From: Phycisphaerae bacterium | GTDB taxonomy: Bacteria > Planctomycetota > Phycisphaerae > UBA1845 > Fen-1342 | Assembly: GCA_022842805.1 (NCBI GenBank) | Contig: JALHOX010000027.1 | Coordinates: 1-18,755 of the forward strand | Direction of reading: 5' to 3' | DNA: 18,755 nucleotides | Part shown: piece by piece, positions 14,493 to 18,755 of the stretch | How the letters are laid out: every line of letters starts with the position of its first letter | Position numbering within the stretch: position 1 is the stretch's first letter | Made by a program: the position numbers and the translations under genes | Notes under the pieces: model-generated | Databases searched by the model: none | What the model was told of the DNA's origin: nothing | The model's input: only the letters and a program-made list of their open reading frames with translations

Positions 14493-15575
14493 CTAGGTCG
14501 CGAGTGCGGCGTGGAAGCGGCGGATCAGGCGGTTTTGGCGCGAGAGGTAGCCGAGGCAGGCGAGCGGCGTGACGGAACGAGCGAGGCGCTCGACGACGCG
14601 CGTGCCGACGCGGGCCCAGGCGCGGTGTTCGTGGGAGAGGATGCGTTCGGCGTTGGAGTGCAGCACCTGCCAGATGTCGTCGCGGAGCTTGTCGGCGGTG
14701 CCGAATTCGCCGCAGATGGCGGTCTGGCCGGCGCGGATGGCAGCCAGGAGGTCGGCGACGGAGCGCGGGGGCGCGGCGTGTTCGGATGAAGAACGTGCCG
14801 ACGCGAAAGCCGTCGGCATGGCCCCCGACCCGGACGGCGCCGCAGCCGGTTCTTTGGTATTCCGGGGCGAAGAGGTCCGCACAGCGGACCCTACGACGGT
14901 GTGGGTTGTGCCGACGCGGGTGGTGTGGCTGTCGCTGCCGGCGACGAGGATCTTGTGGTGGGCGTGGGTTGCTTCCCAGACGAAGGCGTTGTGGGCGTAG
15001 CTGCGGGTGCCGTTGAGGCCCTCGAAGATGTCGAACAGCTCGAGCATCTTCTCGATCTGCCACGGCTTCAGCACGCGGTGTTGGGCGGTCCAGGTCAGGT
15101 GGTTGATGACATAGAGCTTGTCGATTGAGCGGAGGTAGCCGACCAGCTCGTAGAGGCTGCCGCGGAGCTTCTGGATCTCGGCGTGCTGGGCCTCGTTGTG
15201 GTCGTACACATTGACGTGGACGATGGTGCCGTCTTCGGGGAAGGCGACCGTGACCTCTTCGCCGATCAGGAAATCGGGCAGCGGGCCGCGTTCGTCGAGC
15301 AGCGAAAGGCAGCCGTCGATCGTGTCGTGGTCGGTGATGGTGACGAAGTCCATGCCGCGCGATTTGGCGAGGTCATAGACCTGGGTCGGCGTGCTGACGG
15401 GGTGGAACAGGAGGCCCGGCAGCCACTTGATGCGCTCGTCGGAAAAGGTGGTGTGGCAATGCAGGTCGACGCGGACGGCGGCGGCGCCCGGCAGCCAGGA
15501 GCGCGGGTGCTCGATCGGCAGCGGCCGGTCGGTGTTGTCGATTTGGTTGTGCCGGTCGGATTTCACGCCGAGCAA
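14493..15575 (-). CDS. PHP-domain metal-dependent phosphohydrolase-like protein
   Basis: Up to 360 residues from a TTG at 15575, with AGGA 10 bases upstream; GTG at 15566 is an alternative. No ATG occurs before residue 75, after the first catalytic motif. PHP-type metal ligands are seen in order: DLHCHTTFSD (37-46), TDHDTID (81-87), GEEVT (105), HVNVYDH (120), INHLTW (157) and GSDSHT (213-218). The PHP family hydrolyses phosphoesters using a trinuclear metal centre; the substrate here is unknown, and nearby genes give no hint. Residues 230-268, between THTVVG and APPRSVADLLAAIRAG, are a low-complexity insertion encoded by a stretch with two strong palindromes. It lies after the last metal ligand, so the active site may be unharmed. 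The C-terminus (290-360) is helical and basic. The gene converges on the membrane protein operon with parS between. Confidence 0.87.
   Translation of the reverse strand: MLGVKSDRHNQIDNTDRPLPIEHPRSWLPGAAAVRVDLHCHTTFSDERIKWLPGLLFHPVSTPTQVYDLAKSRGMDFVTITDHDTIDGCLSLLDERGPLPDFLIGEEVTVAFPEDGTIVHVNVYDHNEAQHAEIQKLRGSLYELVGYLRSIDKLYVINHLTWTAQHRVLKPWQIEKMLELFDIFEGLNGTRSYAHNAFVWEATHAHHKILVAGSDSHTTRVGTTHTVVGSAVRTSSPRNTKEPAAAPSGSGAMPTAFASARSSSEHAAPPRSVADLLAAIRAGQTAICGEFGTADKLRDDIWQVLHSNAERILSHEHRAWARVGTRVVERLARSVTPLACLGYLSRQNRLIRRFHAALAT
14774..14890 (-). repeat. Palindromic repeat element inserted in frame within the PHP gene
   Basis: Two hairpins stand close together. TGCCGACG (14796-14803) pairs with CGTCGGCA (14811-14818) around 7 bases, and GGTCCGC (14874-14880) pairs with GCGGACC (14884-14890) around ACA. 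The stretch encodes about 39 residues rich in Ser, Ala and Pro that interrupt an otherwise continuous PHP fold. The second hairpin ends exactly where the conserved THTVVG segment stops. The length is a multiple of three and no stop arises. Confidence 0.65.
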
Positions 15576-15667
15576 ACTATAGCGGTCCTGTTAGGATTTC
15601 GTGAATGGTTTGAGCGTTTTCGGTGGGGGAGGTGCGCCCGCGTTTCGCGGGATGGCTTGGAGAATAT

Positions 15668-15716
15668 CGTCGGCCTGCGGGCCGCAGGCCGCTACTTTGT
15701 GAGCGTCGGCCTGCGG
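15668..15716. repeat. Palindrome and half-copy in a divergent intergenic region
   Basis: CGGCCTGCGG (15671-15680) and CCGCAGGCCG (15682-15691) form a perfect 10-base inverted repeat around a single G. CGTCGGCCTGCGG at 15668-15680 is repeated directly at 15704-15716, so a second half-unit is present. It lies 60-110 bases before the threonine dehydrogenase gene and could be a further REP family or an operator. Confidence 0.6.
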
Positions 15717-15778
15717 GGACGCGGGCCGCGATGGAACTCGTCGGTCGGCGAGGACGTCGGCCGCTATGGGAGTGAGCG

Positions 15779-16810
15779 ATGCGGAAGCCGGTGGTGCTGA
15801 TTACAGGGGCGAATGGCGAGCTTGGGCATAGTCTGATCGAGCATTTCTCGAAGACGGATGATCACCACATCGTGGCGCTCGATCTCAATCCGCTCGATCG
15901 CGATTTGCGGGCGATGTGCGTGGCGGCGATTGTGGGGGACATTCTCGATCAAAATCTGCTCAAGCGGCTGATCAGCGAATTTGAGATTCACGCGATTTAT
16001 CACCTGGCGGCGCTGCTGAGCACGCGGGCGGAGTACACGCCCGACACGGCTCATGCGGTGAACGTCAACGGCACGCTGAATCTCCTGCAGCTTGCGCACG
16101 AGCAATCGCGCTGGCATGGGCATCCGGTGAAGTTTCTGTTTCCGAGCTCCATCGCGGCGTATGGGCTGCCCGACCCGGAGACGAAGGAGAAGGCCGGCAA
16201 GGTGCGCGAGAACGAGTGGAATTTTCCGACGACGATGTATGGCTGCAACAAGCTCTATTGCGAGCAGTTGGGGCGCTACTTCACGCATCACTATCGCCAG
16301 CTCGCCGCGGAAAAGGCGCCGAGCGGCGTCGATTTCCGCTCGATTCGCTACCCCGGGTTGATCAGCGCCAAGACGCTGCCGACGGGCGGGACGAGCGATT
16401 ATGCGCCGGAGATGCTGCACGCCGCGGCGCAGGGCAAGGCGTATGGATGTTTTGTGCCGGAGCGGGCGCGGCTGCCGTTTATGGCGATGCCGGACGCGAT
16501 CAAGGCGATCGTGATGCTGGCGGCGGCGCCGCGGGCGGCGATCACGCAGCATGTGTACAACATCGGCGGATTTAGCTTGACGGCGGCGGAGATTCGCGAG
16601 CGGGTGGCGAAGGCGTTTCCGAAGGCGGACATTTCGTACGCGGTCGATCATCCGCGGGCGCGGATCGTCGATAGCTGGCCGGGGGATGTGGACGATTCGG
16701 CGGCGCGTCGGGATTGGGGCTGGAAGGCGGACTACTCGGCGGAGCGGGCGTTTGATGAATACCTGGTGCCGACGATCCGAGAGTATTACGCACGTGCGGG
16801 TGGGAAATAG
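15779..16810 (+). CDS. SDR-type L-threonine 3-dehydrogenase or close NAD-dependent epimerase
   Basis: 343 residues; GGGAG lies 6 bases before the ATG. This is an extended short-chain dehydrogenase with the NAD-binding TGANGELG (9-16), the substrate-side serines of SSIAAYG (123-129), and the catalytic YGCNK (Y154, K158). Several stretches match the SDR form of threonine dehydrogenase rather than a sugar epimerase: IYHLAALLSTRAEYTP (73-88), SIRYPGLIS (188-196), GGTSDYAPEMLHAA (203-216) and, most tellingly, RIVDSWPGDVDDSAARRDWGWK (295-316). The likely reaction is NAD-dependent oxidation of threonine to 2-amino-3-ketobutyrate, which breaks down to glycine or aminoacetone. The usual partner, Kbl (2-amino-3-ketobutyrate CoA ligase), is not next to it. 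A nucleotide-sugar epimerase function cannot be fully excluded. Confidence 0.85.
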   Translation: MRKPVVLITGANGELGHSLIEHFSKTDDHHIVALDLNPLDRDLRAMCVAAIVGDILDQNLLKRLISEFEIHAIYHLAALLSTRAEYTPDTAHAVNVNGTLNLLQLAHEQSRWHGHPVKFLFPSSIAAYGLPDPETKEKAGKVRENEWNFPTTMYGCNKLYCEQLGRYFTHHYRQLAAEKAPSGVDFRSIRYPGLISAKTLPTGGTSDYAPEMLHAAAQGKAYGCFVPERARLPFMAMPDAIKAIVMLAAAPRAAITQHVYNIGGFSLTAAEIRERVAKAFPKADISYAVDHPRARIVDSWPGDVDDSAARRDWGWKADYSAERAFDEYLVPTIREYYARAGGK

Positions 16811-16817
16811 CGAATTC

Positions 16818-16873
16818 AAATGCAGAATGCAGAATGAAGAATGCAGAAGGGGCCGCGGGCGAGACTTCGCGGC
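16818..16873 (+). repeat. Second, partial copy of the CAGAATGCAGAA element
   Basis: AAATGCAGAATG (16818-16829) is continued by three overlapping AGAATG(C/A)AGAA units to about 16851. This matches the left arm of the element inside carB. A hairpin follows, GCCGCG (16852-16857) with CGCGGC (16868-16873). The right arm seen in carB is not visible here, so the copy is shortened or of a simpler form. It starts 7 bases after the dehydrogenase stop codon and could also form the end of that transcript. Confidence 0.7.
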
Positions 16874-16917
16874 TTGTTGACTTTCAGTCGGATGATCACT
16901 TGGAGTGGATTCGGAGC

Positions 16918-18755
16918 ATGAGAGAATCATTTGTTCGAAATTGGGGCGTGCGTGTCGGGCTGATTTCGTTGATTGCTTGCGCATGGGCGGTTGCCGAAGC
17001 GCCGCTGAAGCCCGCGGTGGCTCCGCCGGTGGCGGCGGTTGTGCCGCATGTGAGCAAGGTGGGCGAAGTCGAGCGGCGGGATGACTATTTCTGGCTGCGC
17101 AATCGCGATGATGCGAAGGTCATCGAGTACTTGAACGCGGAGAATGCATACGCCGCGACGGTCATGGCGCCGACGGCTGCGCTGCAGGAAAAGCTGTACG
17201 CGGAGATGCGCGGGCGGATCAAGGAGACTGATCTGAGCGCGCCGGTGCGGCGTGGGGAGTATTGGTATTACACGCGGACAGAGGAGGGGAAGCAGTATTC
17301 GATTCAGTGTCGCAAGAAGGGCGGGCTGGACGGGCGCGAGGAGATCCTGCTCGATCAGAACAAGATGGCCGAGGGCAAGGACTACTTTTCGCTGGGGCAG
17401 TTCGACGTCAGCCCGAATCATCAACTGGCGGCTTACTCGATCGATCTGAACGGGTCGGAGGAATACACGCTCTACGTGCGTGATCTGAAGAGCGGTACGG
17501 ACCTGACTGATCGGGTGGAAAAGGTGAGCGACGTGGCCTGGGCGGCGGATGACGCCACGTTGTTTTACACGGTAATCGACGCGGCGAAGCGGCCTTACAA
17601 GGTGATGCGTCATGCGCTCGGCACGCCGGCGACGAGTGATGTGCTGGTTTATGAGGATCCGGATGCGCGCTTCAACGTATCGGTTGGTCTGTCGCGCGAT
17701 CAGAAGTGGGTACTGATCGGCAGTGAGAGCAAGACCACGAGTGAGTGGCGCTTTATCGATGCGACGGAGCCGACCGACCCGGCGAAGATTGTGCAGCCGC
17801 GCGAGAGCGGGGTGGAGTACAACCTCGAGCCGCGGGGCGACACGTTTTACATCGTGACGAACGCGGACGGGGCCACGAACTTCAAGATTGCGACCGCGCC
17901 GATCGTGTCGGCGGCGAAGGCGAATTGGAAGGACTTCGCGCCCTACAACCCGCAGATCAAGATCGACGGCGTCGACGCCTTCGACGGTCACCTGGTGATC
18001 GCGGAGCGCGAGCGCGGAGCGCGGCAGCTTCGTGTGCATGACTTTGCGACGGGCGAGTCGCAGCGGATCGAGTTCGCGGAGCCGGTGTTTACGGTCTTTC
18101 CGGGGCAGAACCCGGAGTACAAGACCGACACGTTCCGATTCAGCTATTCATCGCTGACGACGCCGATGTCGGTCTATGACTACGACGTGAAGACGACCAA
18201 GCGCACGCTGATCAAGAAGACCGAGGTGCTGGGCGGGTATGACGAGACGCAGTATGTCTCGGAGCGCATCTTCGCCAAGGCGCCCGACGGCGTCGAAGTG
18301 CCGATCTCGCTGGTGTATCGCAAGGGCACGCCGAAGAACGCGAGCGGGCCGCTGCTGCTGTATGCCTACGGGTCGTATGGCGCGCCGATGGACCCGATGT
18401 TTTCGCCGGCGCGCGTCAGCCTGCTCGATCGCGGGTTTATCTATGCGACGGCCCATATTCGCGGCGGCGGGGAGATGGGGCGGACGTGGTACGACGATGG
18501 CAAGATGATGAAGAAGATGAACACCTTCACGGACTTCATCGCCTGTGCCGAGCACCTGATTCGCGAGAAGTACACGCAGCCCGCGAAGCTGGCGATTCAG
18601 GGCGGCAGCGCGGGCGGGCTGCTGATGGGCGCGGTGACCAACCTGCGGCCCGATCTGTTTCGGTGCGTGGTGGCGCAGGTGCCCTTTGTCGATTGCGTGA
18701 ACACGATGCTCGATGCGTCGCTGCCGCTGACCGTGACCGAGTATGACGAGTGGGG
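16918..18755 (+). CDS. ptrB: Oligopeptidase B (S9A family), 5' part, with export signal
   Basis: A serine peptidase of the prolyl oligopeptidase clan that cuts short peptides after Arg or Lys. About 612 residues lie in the window and the 3' end is missing, roughly 100 residues compared with E. coli PtrB, including the catalytic Asp and His. The frame opens with a basic start and a hydrophobic stretch (about 11-26), with cleavage possible after AVA at 26; LIAC at 18-21 would also serve as a lipobox. E. coli PtrB is cytosolic, so export is notable. The propeller domain spans roughly 75-440 (RRDDYFWLRNRDD at 53-65; RHALGTPATSDVLVYEDPDA). The hydrolase domain has GPLLLYAYGSYGAP, HIRGGGEMGRTWYDDGK and the nucleophile Ser564 in GGSAGG. 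Final residues SLPLTVTEYDEW match the oligopeptidase B type. Start chosen by the signal peptide; CGGAG immediately upstream is too close to be a normal ribosome site, while GGAG further up is 12 bases away. Confidence 0.92.
   Translation, partial: MRESFVRNWGVRVGLISLIACAWAVAEAPLKPAVAPPVAAVVPHVSKVGEVERRDDYFWLRNRDDAKVIEYLNAENAYAATVMAPTAALQEKLYAEMRGRIKETDLSAPVRRGEYWYYTRTEEGKQYSIQCRKKGGLDGREEILLDQNKMAEGKDYFSLGQFDVSPNHQLAAYSIDLNGSEEYTLYVRDLKSGTDLTDRVEKVSDVAWAADDATLFYTVIDAAKRPYKVMRHALGTPATSDVLVYEDPDARFNVSVGLSRDQKWVLIGSESKTTSEWRFIDATEPTDPAKIVQPRESGVEYNLEPRGDTFYIVTNADGATNFKIATAPIVSAAKANWKDFAPYNPQIKIDGVDAFDGHLVIAERERGARQLRVHDFATGESQRIEFAEPVFTVFPGQNPEYKTDTFRFSYSSLTTPMSVYDYDVKTTKRTLIKKTEVLGGYDETQYVSERIFAKAPDGVEVPISLVYRKGTPKNASGPLLLYAYGSYGAPMDPMFSPARVSLLDRGFIYATAHIRGGGEMGRTWYDDGKMMKKMNTFTDFIACAEHLIREKYTQPAKLAIQGGSAGGLLMGAVTNLRPDLFRCVVAQVPFVDCVNTMLDASLPLTVTEYDEW

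Noticed and set aside
15764..16984. A 406-codon minus-strand frame across the threonine dehydrogenase, and similar frames opposite oligopeptidase B
   Set aside because: They are antisense to well-recognised enzymes; part of the translation comes from the CAGAATGCAGAA repeat.
1..18755. tRNA, rRNA, riboswitch or toxin-antitoxin genes
   Set aside because: No cloverleaf, rRNA-like stretch, recognisable aptamer or paired small genes were seen by eye; a covariance-model search was not possible.

Overview
The window looks like a chromosomal segment of a GC-rich planctomycete, probably of the Phycisphaerae type. This rests on the base composition, weak or TTG-initiated starts, a secreted protein with Cys-rich GACC repeats followed by dockerin-like DxNxDG/DI repeats, and a membrane-anchored helix-turn-helix protein of a kind I associate with planctomycetes. 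It is inference from family resemblance; no rRNA or other taxonomic marker is present.

Layout. The 3' part of carB (large subunit of carbamoyl phosphate synthase) runs off the left edge. It converges on a membrane-bound hybrid histidine kinase on the minus strand. A 527-base gap separates the kinase from a divergent secreted Cys-repeat/dockerin-like protein. Next is a REP-associated tyrosine transposase (RAYT) on the minus strand, enclosed by two 90-base palindromic units in inverted orientation. A zinc-ribbon protein and an SPFH/band-7 membrane protein follow as a likely pair, closed by a good intrinsic terminator. Then come alpha-glucan phosphorylase and a probable three-gene operon of membrane proteins (short signal/anchor protein, HTH protein with C-terminal membrane segments, small single-pass protein). 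A perfect 16-base parS-type palindrome sits between this operon and a convergent PHP-domain hydrolase. The window ends with an SDR-type L-threonine 3-dehydrogenase and the 5' part of an exported oligopeptidase B that runs off the right edge.

Main point of interest. Several short palindromic repeat families occur here, and two appear to have inserted in frame into conserved enzyme genes: about 108 bases in carB and about 117 bases in the PHP gene. Both add a short low-complexity peptide without breaking the reading frame. A second copy of the carB element lies just after the threonine dehydrogenase stop codon. This resembles the Rickettsia palindromic elements that insert in frame into proteins, and here a RAYT, a plausible mobiliser of REP sequences, is present in the same window. 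The parS site suggests that the segment lies in the origin-proximal part of the chromosome and is bound by ParB.

The genes are otherwise ordinary housekeeping and cell-envelope functions without one shared pathway.
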